Assembly: GCA_943787365.1 (NCBI GenBank)
Contig: CALSMD010000001.1
Location: 1-64,000, forward strand
Direction of reading: 5' to 3'
Origin: an uncultured Flavobacteriaceae bacterium
GTDB taxonomy: Bacteria; Bacteroidota; Bacteroidia; Flavobacteriales; Flavobacteriaceae
DNA length: 64,000 bases
The position numbers were made by a program, and so were the translations under genes. The notes beneath the pieces were generated by a model. The model ran no database searches. It worked only from the letters and a program-made list of their open reading frames with translations, and had not been told where the DNA came from. This document shows positions 18,633 through 28,005 of this stretch, piece after piece. The first letter of the stretch is position 1; each line of letters begins with the position of its first letter.

Positions 18633-19226
18633 ATGAAATCAATGAAATCAATTAACAAAATTACAATGACTTGTGGCATCCGTTATATTGCTGTTGCTTT
18701 TGTGATGTTTTCAGTAACGAATGTATTTTCTCAGGGATTGATAAGTCAATCTCCTAAGTTGATAAAATCGGTACTAACCCATGCAGGTTCAAGTACTGTT
18801 TCGTATGAACATTCAGATGCATCAGGCATAACAAGAACCACCAGTGTCCGGCAAAGTATTGGTCAACATGGAACGGTTGGATTGTCAAACACCTCTCTAA
18901 GTTCTGTTCAGCAAGGATTTCTAAATCGTATAAATACATTAAAGGTCGACAATACAAATTCTGAATTTGTTAAAACGTTCAATCTGTTATCTATTTTTCC
19001 AAACCCATTCAAAGCGTTTGTGAAAGTTAAATTTTCAAAACTGCCCGTACATCCAATATTTATAGAAGTGTTTGATGTGAGAGGGCGTTTGGTTTTAGAT
19101 CAAGAATTTCAGCCCTCAGATATGATTACAGTACCAACAGAACGTTTAGAAGACGCCAGTTATATGATCCGAGTTTCAAGTGGAAGTCAGGAGTATCTTA
19201 AAAAGTTAATTAAAGGAATCAATTAA
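18633..19226 (+). CDS. T9SS type A sorting-domain protein, small
   Basis: The product (197 residues from this start) has a signal peptide (hydrophobic stretch IRYIAVAFVMFSVTNVFSQ, cleavage after the SQ region) and a central segment with SVRQSIGQHGTVGL and SVQQGFLNR. This segment resembles Bacteroidota secreted proteins that carry a GQ..QGFQQP-type motif. A C-terminal T9SS type A sorting domain starts at FPNPFKAFVKVKF and ends LKKLIKGIN. It is predicted to cross the outer membrane through the type IX system. It is the first gene of the fibre locus, 9 bases before the next gene. The function is unknown; a surface anchor or adaptor for the downstream fibre proteins is a guess from position. Confidence 0.75.
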   Translation: MKSMKSINKITMTCGIRYIAVAFVMFSVTNVFSQGLISQSPKLIKSVLTHAGSSTVSYEHSDASGITRTTSVRQSIGQHGTVGLSNTSLSSVQQGFLNRINTLKVDNTNSEFVKTFNLLSIFPNPFKAFVKVKFSKLPVHPIFIEVFDVRGRLVLDQEFQPSDMITVPTERLEDASYMIRVSSGSQEYLKKLIKGIN

Positions 19227-19235
19227 ACGAGTTAT

Positions 19236-19874
19236 ATGAATTTGACTGTTTTTAAATATGTTGTATTTTTAGTAGGTGTCTCCGTGAGTTATGCGCAAGA
19301 TATTTATGTAGAAACGTCTCTTTCAAGTGCTTCGTTTGACGATTTTAAAAGCGATGATGGTGTTAACACGCTTGATAATAAGTATTCGAGGCCCGTTGAA
19401 TTTGGAATTGGCGTCGGTGCGATTTTGAATGTCACAGACAACAATCGTTTAAAATGGGATTTGGGCTTGAATTTCAATAAATATAAAATCAATACCAGTT
19501 TAAATACTTCCATTCCAACGGAGTATAATCTCAACTATGTGTCTTTGAAAACAGGGCCTTATTTTTCATTGATCAATCATTCAAGAGTTAAATTACAGCT
19601 TCATGCACACAGTTCTCTAGATCATTTAATTTTCGGATCGAATCAGTATAGCGATGTATATGATGATTTATTGGAGGGGAAAAACTTTAGTAAACTAGTG
19701 ATGAATTACCATTACGGGGTTGCTGTCGAAATCACGTTAAGTAATTCGAGTTCATTATATATGAGCTATGATTCTAAAAATGGACTTACAAATAGCATTG
19801 ATGGCGACGAATCCTACCGATTAAATGCAACGTCTATTTTGATGGGATTCCGTTTTAAATTAAATAAACTCTAG
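19236..19874 (+). CDS. Predicted outer-membrane beta-barrel protein
   Basis: The 212-residue protein has a signal peptide (MNLTVFKYVVFLVGVSVSYAQ) and then alternating polar/hydrophobic strands with aromatic residues, for example LKWDLGLNFNKYKI, VSLKTGPYFSLI and LYMSYDSKNGL. It ends in a strand with a phenylalanine close to the C terminus (LMGFRFKLNKL). This is the pattern of an 8-stranded outer-membrane barrel of the porin or OmpX-like type. It is co-directional and 9 bases from the preceding T9SS gene. It has no enzymatic motif. A role in anchoring or exporting the fibre proteins is suggested only by the neighbourhood. Confidence 0.65.
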   Translation: MNLTVFKYVVFLVGVSVSYAQDIYVETSLSSASFDDFKSDDGVNTLDNKYSRPVEFGIGVGAILNVTDNNRLKWDLGLNFNKYKINTSLNTSIPTEYNLNYVSLKTGPYFSLINHSRVKLQLHAHSSLDHLIFGSNQYSDVYDDLLEGKNFSKLVMNYHYGVAVEITLSNSSSLYMSYDSKNGLTNSIDGDESYRLNATSILMGFRFKLNKL

Positions 19875-19914
19875 ATGTTTAGCAAACTTTATAAAAAACA
19901 ATAATTAAAGACTA

Positions 19915-21084
19915 ATGATGAAAATTCTAAAACAAATAGTAATAGTTTCGATATTCATTTTTATGAGTAAAGGGTTATTCGCTCAGTCTGCAGGAATTAA
20001 TTACCAAGCATTAATTCTCAATTCTGAAGTCATTCAAATTCCTGGTGCGGATGTTGAGGAAAACCAAGTCGCTTTAGGTCTCGAAGATGTTTCATTTCGT
20101 TTTACGATATCAGATGAAACATTTCAAGATTTGTATATTGAAGAACAATCGATTACCACAGATGAAAATGGGATGGTCTCTTTAATAGTTGGTAGTGGAA
20201 CCCCTTTATTCTCAACTTTTGATGCCATTGTGTGGAATGGAACTCTAAAATATTTGAATATTGAAATTGATATTCACAGTCAAAACCAAGGCTATGTTTT
20301 TCTGGATATTCAAAAAATATTGTATTTGCCTCAAAGTGGTACAGGCTCCACAATTGATATTGTAAACGACATGACCAATGTTCCAATGGCTGATAATGAT
20401 GTTGGGGATATTATTTGGATACTAGATGCGGACGGTCTTGGAAATTCTTCATTAATGGTTTGGGACGGTAATCAATGGCGTCCTGCACAAATGGATTTTG
20501 ATCCTGAAAACGAATTTGCACTTGTAGTAGCCTTAGACAATAACAATCGAGACCTTCAATTTCCCACGCCCAATACTGGTGAACAAGTTTGGAATCAAGC
20601 TTGTGATTGTATTCAAGTTTATGATGGTAATACTTGGACGGATATCAGTTCTTTAGGGGCTATTTCGGCGACTAACGGAATCAATATCGGCGCAAATACG
20701 ACTATCAAATTTGGAGGCGCACTTGTAGAGCCAACCAAATTGACGACAGATGCCACCAATACACTTTCCATTGACGGATTGCAAGAAACAACGTCGACTA
20801 TTGATAAAAACATAGTATTGATAGACACAAATTCTGGAGTCATTTCTAGGACGCCTTTAGGCAATGTTTTTCAAGAAGAAGTCACATTAACCATTGCGGC
20901 AAATGATGGCCAAAATCAGTTTGCAACCCCTTCACCAATAACAGACGATAAAAAAATTAATATTTACCGCAATGGCGTTCGTATAGGGTTTACGGTAGTC
21001 AATAACAATACAATGGTAGAGTTAGAACCTGCTGCTGTTTGCTATGCAGGAGATGAAATAAGAATCATACAATTTACTAATTAA
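19915..21084 (+). CDS. Secreted fibre-like protein with Bacteroidota fibre N-domain
   Basis: The 389-residue protein has a signal peptide (ending about KGLFAQ). Then comes a domain with INYQALILN and TTDENGMVSLIVGSG, which resembles the N-terminal domain of Bacteroidota tail-fibre-like surface proteins (FNYQAVVRD...NGLVNLEIG). A middle part contains two W-rich turns (WDGNQW, YDGNTW), as in fibre-type carbohydrate or receptor-binding repeats. The last 70 residues (IYRNGVRIGFTVVNNNTMVELE) are similar to the C-terminal module of the next protein, sharing the YRNG core. Both lie between the beta-barrel gene and the giant fibre gene, so they probably belong to the same surface structure. No catalytic residues were seen. 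Confidence 0.6.
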   Translation: MMKILKQIVIVSIFIFMSKGLFAQSAGINYQALILNSEVIQIPGADVEENQVALGLEDVSFRFTISDETFQDLYIEEQSITTDENGMVSLIVGSGTPLFSTFDAIVWNGTLKYLNIEIDIHSQNQGYVFLDIQKILYLPQSGTGSTIDIVNDMTNVPMADNDVGDIIWILDADGLGNSSLMVWDGNQWRPAQMDFDPENEFALVVALDNNNRDLQFPTPNTGEQVWNQACDCIQVYDGNTWTDISSLGAISATNGINIGANTTIKFGGALVEPTKLTTDATNTLSIDGLQETTSTIDKNIVLIDTNSGVISRTPLGNVFQEEVTLTIAANDGQNQFATPSPITDDKKINIYRNGVRIGFTVVNNNTMVELEPAAVCYAGDEIRIIQFTN

Positions 21085-21129
21085 TAATCTTTAATAACAA
21101 TAATAACAATAATAACAAATCTAAACATT

Positions 21130-22092
21130 ATGAGAACACAAAAACCAAACATTATGAAAAACAATTATTTAAAAGGGGGCATACTAGCCCTGATGATGAT
21201 CGCAGGAACTGCGCTGCAAGCGCAGACGACTGCAACTACAGACGCAGGTCTTGTTAAAGGAGCTGGAGCAGGAGTGTCCGTCAAATTGATAGACAACAAG
21301 GGAACTATCAAATACCTACAAACTAACAATGGTATTACATCCATTACCTCTACTACAGCGGGTAGTGCAACTACAACTACTTGGCAATTAGGTGGTAGCT
21401 TAGTAGATGACACCTATATTGATGTATCTGGTAAAGTCTTTGGTCTTGATAGGATTGAATTAGTTAATATTGCAACTTCTCAAGCTTCTACAAATGCCAC
21501 AAATAAATCTGTTCATGGAGGAACAGGGTCAGGTTGGACATTGCTTGTAAGAGATGAATCAACAGGAGATATTAAAAAGTTAAAAGCTACGGATTTGATT
21601 GTAAGTGGCTTTGTAGATTACACAGCTGATGCGACAGATGAAGGTAATGGATTTAAAGCGATAACGGCTACTGGAATTCCAGCAACAGCTACGGATAGAG
21701 CTAAAATATGGGTGTATCGCAATGGTGCTAAGTTAATTTACGGCGTGGACTTTACTGTTGCGGCTGATGAAGTTACCGTAACGGAAAAATCACCTACTAC
21801 CGCTGGTAGTGCTGCAACTATATCGATTGCTGGTACTGCTTTTACAGCAAATAATATTGTTCCTACAACAATTGTTGCTGGGACTAGTGTAATTGGAAGC
21901 ATTGTCGATGGAACGGCGTCAACAAAAGCTACAGTTACTGTAGATGGGTTTTCTTTCACGGCAAATGCCGTTGGAGTAACCACAATAGTAGCAGGAAGTA
22001 CTATTACTGCTATAGTTGATGGAGTTGGAACATCGACGGATGGTTGGCAATTATATACTGATGATATTTTTGAAATACAGTGGATTAAATAA
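21130..22092 (+). CDS. Secreted protein with YRNG-type C-terminal module
   Basis: The 320-residue protein has a signal peptide (GGILALMMIAGTALQAQ). The in-frame ATG at 21154, just before MKNNYLKGG, is an equally good start. The sequence is low in charge and rich in Thr, Ala, Gly and Val, as in beta-solenoid or fibre shafts. A module IWVYRNGAKLIYGVDFT matches the one at the end of the preceding protein. An insertion splits this module and contains two related segments, FTANNIVPTTIVAGTSVIGS and FTANAVGVTTIVAGSTITA. The final DDIFEIQW strand restores the module. It is predicted to be an extracellular structural protein; its function is unknown. Confidence 0.55.
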   Translation: MRTQKPNIMKNNYLKGGILALMMIAGTALQAQTTATTDAGLVKGAGAGVSVKLIDNKGTIKYLQTNNGITSITSTTAGSATTTTWQLGGSLVDDTYIDVSGKVFGLDRIELVNIATSQASTNATNKSVHGGTGSGWTLLVRDESTGDIKKLKATDLIVSGFVDYTADATDEGNGFKAITATGIPATATDRAKIWVYRNGAKLIYGVDFTVAADEVTVTEKSPTTAGSAATISIAGTAFTANNIVPTTIVAGTSVIGSIVDGTASTKATVTVDGFSFTANAVGVTTIVAGSTITAIVDGVGTSTDGWQLYTDDIFEIQWIK

Positions 22093-22152
22093 CCCCACAC
22101 AACTATTTTCTACAACTTAACACAAGTTGTTAATACAATTTTTATATTATAT

Positions 22153-22191
22153 CTCAGCTGCTTTTTATACCAAAAGGAGCAGTTGAGTTTA
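22153..22191 (+). terminator. Hairpin before the giant fibre gene
   Basis: CTCAGCTGCTTTT (22153-22165) can pair with AAAAGGAGCAGTTGAG (22172-22187) in a stem of about 13 pairs with G-T wobbles, followed by a short T-rich run. A second, smaller hairpin (ACAACTT/AAGTTGT) is at 22112-22130. They may end or attenuate transcription from the preceding gene, which would separate the giant fibre gene into its own transcript. Confidence 0.45.
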
Positions 22192-22274
22192 TTAAGAGTT
22201 CTACATTTATTTAATACCACTCCCATTTTAAGGGAGAATAGCAGATATCAACAGCCATTTTTAACTTATAAACT

Positions 22275-25200
22275 ATGAAAAACACCTTTACTCTAAGCAA
22301 ATCTAGACGCTATATCATCACACTTTTGGTGGTAGGTTTATTGAGCTTTCAATCGCAGGCTCAAGTTGTTAAGGTCATTGACAGAAAAGGAACTATTACT
22401 GATGTCAACAATAATCAAGTAACCACATCGCTCGCTACTGCGAAGCCTACGAATCCAGTAATAGGAGATGTTTGGTTTGAAACTGATACATTGATATCTG
22501 AAATTTGGGATGGTACAAACTGGGTAAAAATAAATACATGGCTTGGGTACAAAACTATCCATCATAACCACGCCACAATGCCTCTTGCCATCACACATGC
22601 ACTTCATAACAATGCAGATATCCATATTGAAGGTGTGGCAGGGCTATCAATTACGAATACAGCTGTAAATGACGGCACAAACTTTTACATAACAAATACA
22701 ACAGGGGCAGATAAAGCTTTATCTTTTGCAGGATTTACAGGAGCCTTTCTAAGGAATGGAGGTGCGGAAGCAGACCGATCTGTTTACGGTTTAACCCTAA
22801 AACCCAATACCCGTTATTTGTGCCATATTACAGAAAATTCAGGATTTTATTTTAACGCAACTGAGGCAGGGGGAAGTGGAGACATTGTGCCACTGTGGAA
22901 ATCTGACACAAATGGAGGATTATACAGTACCAATGATATTGTAAATTACAACGGGGTTTTATACAAAAATCTTACAGGAATGAATCTTGACACAATCCCA
23001 AGCTCAGACACTACAAACTGGGCACAAACAAATTCATATCTTGGTAATCAAACAGTACATCATAATGCTGTTACTACACTTGCCATAAAACACGCAGACC
23101 ACAATAACGCAGATATTCATGTAGAAAATACGGGAGATTTGTCTATAGCAAAAGTAGATGTAAACGACGGAACAAACTTTTATATAACTAATACATCAGG
23201 AATGGACCGACTGTTAACATTCGCCTCTTTTACAGGAGCCTTTCTAAGGAATGGTGGGGCAGAGGCAGATGTGAAAACAGGAGGCTTAACATTAAAATCT
23301 AATACTAGATACCTCGCTCATGTTACAGACAACTCAGGGAGCTTCTATTTCAATGCGACTGAGGCAGGGGGAAGTAATGAAGCCTATTTTGTGCAGGACT
23401 CACAGCCGACAGCTTCTGAAGTAGGGGAAAGATGGTTTAATCCGGTAACCGGCGAATACTACGAGGCGGTTGAATCTAGTGTAGATGCTTTTATTAAATC
23501 GAACGCTAAAAGATATTTGCTTTCCGATGATGCCAACGGGACAGGGACAGAACCCGCAGATTTAGAAGCAATCACGACTTGGCAAGATTTAACAATAAAT
23601 AATAATGACGCTGCGATGACAGGTGTTACCTACAACTTATCTGAAAAAGCATTGCAAGTAGATACAACTGATGGGATTGTTTTCACAGGTGCTTTTGGAA
23701 CAGGAGCAAAAAGTATATTCTCTGTGCTACAAAAAAGAGCAAGTGGCGATGTATACGGTAGGGCATTACAAATGACTACAGGAAACTATCTTATCGGTCA
23801 TTGGAATGCACAAGGAGATGTAATACATATAGAGACTAGCCCCAGCGTTCTTACAGGAGGAAATAATTTATCTAAAAGAATATATGGTTTAGAATATCTC
23901 AACGATGCATCCCTTGTGTTTAGAGGAACAGGAAATGATATAAACACAACTGCAGGTTCTAATTCTATTAGTGGACAAACTACGGCTATAAATGTAGGGT
24001 CAGCAAACACAGAGTCTTCAGATGTTTATGTGCAGGCGTATGTAGAGTTTGATACAGCCTTAACCACCGCACAAAGACAAGACGTAGAAGGATTTCTAGC
24101 ACATAAATTGGGCATAGAAGCAGATTTACCAGCAGGTCATCCACACAAAAGCGCTGCACCAACAACGTCTATCACTTGGGAACTTTTAGCAACCACAAAA
24201 GGTAGATTTAAAGATACTAGCGGCGATTTAGGAACAGCAGGGCAAGTACTTTCCTCTACGGCTGCGGGCACAGACTGGGTAGCTTCTAGTGCTTCTGTTC
24301 AAGACTGGGTAAACATCACCAACGGAGGAACATACGCTATCAATGATCTCGTTTCTTACAGTGGAGTGATTTACAGAAACCTCTTAGGATCAAACCTCGA
24401 CACAATCCCAAGCTCAGACACTACAAACTGGGCACAAACAAATTCATATCTTGGTAATCAAACAGTACATCATAATGCTGTTACTACACTTGCCATAAAA
24501 CACGCAGACCACAATAACGCAGATATTCATGTAGAAAATACGGGAGATTTGTCTATAGCAAAAGTAGATGTAAACGACGGAACAAACTTTTATATAACTA
24601 ATACATCAGGAATGGACCGACTGTTAACATTCGCCTCTTTTACAGGAGCCTTTCTAAGGAATGGTGGGGCAGAGGCAGATGTGAAAACAGGAGGCTTAAC
24701 ATTAAAATCTAATACTAGATACCTCGCTCATGTTACAGACAACTCAGGGAGCTTCTATTTCAATGCGACTGAGGCAGGGGGAAGTGGAGACATTGTGCCA
24801 CTGTGGAAATCTGACACAAATGGAGGATTATACAGTACCAATGATATTGTAAATTACAACGGGGTTTTATACAAAAATCTTACAGGAATGAATCTTGACA
24901 CAATCCCAAGCTCAGACACTACAAACTGGGCACAAACAGATTCATATCTTGGTAATAAAACAATCCATTATAATACATTAAGTTTATCAGCCAATCCAAC
25001 AAAAGAAACATTATCTAGTATAGTTTCAGTAACTTCTACAAATGCTACTTTTGTTTATGATGGGGTAGGAGCTACAATAACTACTAATTCATCATATTCT
25101 GGGTCTTATGATATTGAAGATGCTCTTACAGGAAACGACCATGCCACAGCTGGGCAAGGTACAGAAACTATTACCATAACTTTTGATAGCGATGTTAAAT

Positions 25201-27791
25201 TCTCTAAAATGAGAGGGAACGGTCGTCCAATCGAGTACTACAAAGATCTCTCTATGACAGTGTATGACGCTGGTAATAATTCTTTGGCGACTGCTGTAGA
25301 TACCACCACAACAGGTTCAGAATATTTTGACCTCGTAGTTACTCCTCAGGTAATAAGAAAGATAATTTTAACAGCCACAGATAGGGTAAGTACTAATCCA
25401 GGGGTAAATAACATAGAACTTTTTGGAGCGACGACAAATGATTTAGATATAACTCATGTATTACACAATAACGCAGATATCCATATTGAAAGCATAGGGG
25501 ATTTATCGATTACTAATACAGATGTAAACGACGGAACAAATTTTTACATAACAAATACAACAGGGGCAGATAGAACTTTATCTTTTGTAGGATTTACAGG
25601 AGCCTTTCTAAGGAATGGTGGGGCAGAGGCAGATGTGAAAACAGGAGGCTTAACATTAAAATCTAATACTAGATACCTCGCTCATGTCACAGACAATGCA
25701 GGGAGCTTCTATTTCAATGCGACTGAGGCTAGGGGAAGTGGAGTCATTGTGCCATTATGGAAATCTGACACAAATGGAGGATTATACAGTACCAATGATA
25801 TTGTAAATTACAACGGGGTTTTATACAAAAATCTTACAGGAATGAATCTTGACACAATCCCAAGCTCAGACACTACAAACTGGGCACAAACAAATTCATA
25901 TCTTGGTAATCAAACAGTACATCATAATGCTGTTACTACACTTGCCATAAAACACGCAGACCACAATAACGCAGATATTCATGTAGAAAATACGGGGGAT
26001 TTGTCTATAGCAAAAGTAGATGTAAACGACGGAACAAACTTTTATATAACTAATACATCAGGAATGGACCGACTGTTAACATTCACCTCTTTTACAGGAG
26101 CCTTTCTAAGGAATGGTGGGGCAGAGGCAGATGTGAAAACAGGAGGCTTAACATTAAAATCTAATACTAGATACCTCGCTCACATTACAGACAATGCAGG
26201 GAGCTTCTATTTCAATGCGACTGAGGCTAGGGGAAGTGGAGTCATTGTGCCATTATGGAAATCTGATACCAACGGAGGATCATATGCTATCGACGACATT
26301 ATTAACTACAGTGGAGTTTTGTACAAAAATCTTACAGGTATAAACTTAGATACATTACCAAATGCAGATACAACAAATTGGAAACCAACAGTTATTGATG
26401 AAAATGACGGAATATCAGCTAAGGACTTACTTGTTTTAGATGGAAATGGGTTAGCTATTGGGGGAGTGATTACTACTGATGGAGCACACACAGTCCATAC
26501 TTTTACAACAAGTGGTACATTTGTACCAAACGGGAATACGAACATTGAATACCTTATTGTTGGAGGTGGCGGTTCTGCGGGTATTAGTGGTGGATTCTCT
26601 CCTTCTGGTGGAGGTGGAGGTGGAGGAGTTCTCACAAACACAACCACAATAGCAAACGCCAACACACCAATTGTAGTAGGACAAGGTGGAGTCCCTGTTT
26701 TTACTGGTGTATTTAGTACATCTAGTGCTACAAACGGAGGGGACAGTTCCCTAGGAGGAATTACAGCTACTGGAGGTGGAGCTGGAGGTTCTAGTCATGT
26801 GGTTAACACAATAGGAGGTGTTGCAGCACCCATTTATGGAGCAGGATTAGATGGAGGTTCTGGTGGTGGAGGTGCTAGAGGAGCTGGCACGACAGCAGGT
26901 GGTCAGCCCACAGCAGGTCAAGGTAATGCAGGTGGAGGTGGAATAAATCCTAACTCTGGAGGTGGAGGTGGAGCTACAGCAGCTGGAGCAGATGCAACAG
27001 GAAACACACCAGGTGCAGGTGGAGAGGGATTGTCTTCAAGTATTTCAGGAACATCTCAAGTGTATGGTTCTGGTGGTGGTGGAGCTCATAGGAGTTTTTT
27101 AACGCTAGTCCCTGGAGGAACTAACGCAGGTAATGGTGGATTACCTGGAGGATTGGGAGGAAATGGAATAGATGGATTTGGTGGTGGAGCAGGTGGAACA
27201 GGTAATGCAGGTTCAAGCATAATAACTGGTGCAAACGGCGGAAGTGGTGTTGTAATTATTCGATACTTAACAGATAATGTAACAACTGTACTAGCAACCA
27301 ATAACGGAAATGTAGGAATAGGAACGGATACTCCAACCCACCTCCTTTCAGTTAATGGGAATGCTTCCAAGGTAGGAGGAGGGTCATGGGCTACATTTTC
27401 AGATGAACGCGTAAAAGAAAACATTCGTTCTTATGGTAAAGGACTTGCCGAAATTCTAAAAATAAATCCGATTATCTTTAACTATAATGCAAAATCAGGA
27501 TATACAGGGGAGTTTTTGAAGAAAGACTATGTAGGTATCACCGCACAAGAAATTGCCAAAATACTTCCAGAGACAGTGACAGAATTCGATGATTCCAATG
27601 GGCCAAGTGGATTTGCTGACAAAAGACAATTTGATAGTTCTGAAATCTTATGGACTGTTATCAATGCCATACAAGAACAACAAGCACAGCTAAAAGCGAA
27701 AGAAAAAGCAATAGAGGACTTAAAAGCAAGTAATGAAGCTCTAAAAATTAGAATGGTTAAAATTGAAAAAGCATTAGGGGTTAAGGAATAA
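22275..27791 (+). CDS. Giant secreted fibre protein with S74 intramolecular chaperone domain
   Basis: The 1838-residue protein starts with a signal peptide (ITLLVVGLLSFQSQAQ). About five copies of a 110-residue module follow (SYLGNQTVHHN ... LYFNATEAGGS-like), starting near residues 92, 254, 724, 890 and 1208. They alternate with CBM5/12-like segments (WKSDTNGGLYSTNDIVNYNG) and one LamG-like domain (about 370-631, with the EGFLAHKLGIEADLPAGHPH ending). Residues 1429-1656 are a glycine-rich domain like phage receptor-binding tips. The C terminus is a peptidase S74 chaperone, with the self-cleaving SDERVK motif (S1709, K1714) and a final coiled coil. In phage tail spikes this domain folds the trimer and then cuts itself off. 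Here it follows a Sec-secreted bacterial protein, so a self-assembling surface fibre is likely. Confidence 0.82.
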   Translation: MKNTFTLSKSRRYIITLLVVGLLSFQSQAQVVKVIDRKGTITDVNNNQVTTSLATAKPTNPVIGDVWFETDTLISEIWDGTNWVKINTWLGYKTIHHNHATMPLAITHALHNNADIHIEGVAGLSITNTAVNDGTNFYITNTTGADKALSFAGFTGAFLRNGGAEADRSVYGLTLKPNTRYLCHITENSGFYFNATEAGGSGDIVPLWKSDTNGGLYSTNDIVNYNGVLYKNLTGMNLDTIPSSDTTNWAQTNSYLGNQTVHHNAVTTLAIKHADHNNADIHVENTGDLSIAKVDVNDGTNFYITNTSGMDRLLTFASFTGAFLRNGGAEADVKTGGLTLKSNTRYLAHVTDNSGSFYFNATEAGGSNEAYFVQDSQPTASEVGERWFNPVTGEYYEAVESSVDAFIKSNAKRYLLSDDANGTGTEPADLEAITTWQDLTINNNDAAMTGVTYNLSEKALQVDTTDGIVFTGAFGTGAKSIFSVLQKRASGDVYGRALQMTTGNYLIGHWNAQGDVIHIETSPSVLTGGNNLSKRIYGLEYLNDASLVFRGTGNDINTTAGSNSISGQTTAINVGSANTESSDVYVQAYVEFDTALTTAQRQDVEGFLAHKLGIEADLPAGHPHKSAAPTTSITWELLATTKGRFKDTSGDLGTAGQVLSSTAAGTDWVASSASVQDWVNITNGGTYAINDLVSYSGVIYRNLLGSNLDTIPSSDTTNWAQTNSYLGNQTVHHNAVTTLAIKHADHNNADIHVENTGDLSIAKVDVNDGTNFYITNTSGMDRLLTFASFTGAFLRNGGAEADVKTGGLTLKSNTRYLAHVTDNSGSFYFNATEAGGSGDIVPLWKSDTNGGLYSTNDIVNYNGVLYKNLTGMNLDTIPSSDTTNWAQTDSYLGNKTIHYNTLSLSANPTKETLSSIVSVTSTNATFVYDGVGATITTNSSYSGSYDIEDALTGNDHATAGQGTETITITFDSDVKFSKMRGNGRPIEYYKDLSMTVYDAGNNSLATAVDTTTTGSEYFDLVVTPQVIRKIILTATDRVSTNPGVNNIELFGATTNDLDITHVLHNNADIHIESIGDLSITNTDVNDGTNFYITNTTGADRTLSFVGFTGAFLRNGGAEADVKTGGLTLKSNTRYLAHVTDNAGSFYFNATEARGSGVIVPLWKSDTNGGLYSTNDIVNYNGVLYKNLTGMNLDTIPSSDTTNWAQTNSYLGNQTVHHNAVTTLAIKHADHNNADIHVENTGDLSIAKVDVNDGTNFYITNTSGMDRLLTFTSFTGAFLRNGGAEADVKTGGLTLKSNTRYLAHITDNAGSFYFNATEARGSGVIVPLWKSDTNGGSYAIDDIINYSGVLYKNLTGINLDTLPNADTTNWKPTVIDENDGISAKDLLVLDGNGLAIGGVITTDGAHTVHTFTTSGTFVPNGNTNIEYLIVGGGGSAGISGGFSPSGGGGGGGVLTNTTTIANANTPIVVGQGGVPVFTGVFSTSSATNGGDSSLGGITATGGGAGGSSHVVNTIGGVAAPIYGAGLDGGSGGGGARGAGTTAGGQPTAGQGNAGGGGINPNSGGGGGATAAGADATGNTPGAGGEGLSSSISGTSQVYGSGGGGAHRSFLTLVPGGTNAGNGGLPGGLGGNGIDGFGGGAGGTGNAGSSIITGANGGSGVVIIRYLTDNVTTVLATNNGNVGIGTDTPTHLLSVNGNASKVGGGSWATFSDERVKENIRSYGKGLAEILKINPIIFNYNAKSGYTGEFLKKDYVGITAQEIAKILPETVTEFDDSNGPSGFADKRQFDSSEILWTVINAIQEQQAQLKAKEKAIEDLKASNEALKIRMVKIEKALGVKE
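22991..26232 (+). repeat. Near-identical ~380-bp repeats inside the fibre gene
   Basis: The stretch beginning CACAATCCCAAGCTCAGACA occurs at 22991, 24401 and 25853 and stays almost identical at base level for about 380 bp. Another near-identical stretch (GGGGAAGTGG... to ...GAATCTTGACA) occurs at about 22868, 24778 and 25733. The spacing differs (1410 and 1452 bp) because unrelated domains are inserted between copies. This indicates recent shuffling or gene conversion. Confidence 0.85.
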
Positions 27792-28005
27792 CGATAGCCT
27801 ACAATTTAACATAAATAAATATAAACTATGATGAGAGTATAAGAATCAAGAACTTAGAATAGTTTGTAATAATTAATTAGAGAAATTTAAAATTAAAAAA
27901 GTAAGTAGTATAGTTTGTTTTTGGCTCTATGTTGTTTGTAATGGGTAATCAAATTTGAGTTTACCGCAAATGAAGTAAATCATATTGATAAAATTATTTA
28001 TATTT

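Noticed and set aside
26306-27424. Long proline-rich frames on the minus strand
   Set aside because: They mirror the glycine-rich domain of the fibre gene; high GGN codon content on the plus strand leaves the complement open and there is no start signal or function.
22275-27791. Prophage tail-fibre gene
   Set aside because: The protein has a Sec signal peptide and neighbours with signal peptides and a T9SS domain; no phage structural, replication or lysis genes are present.
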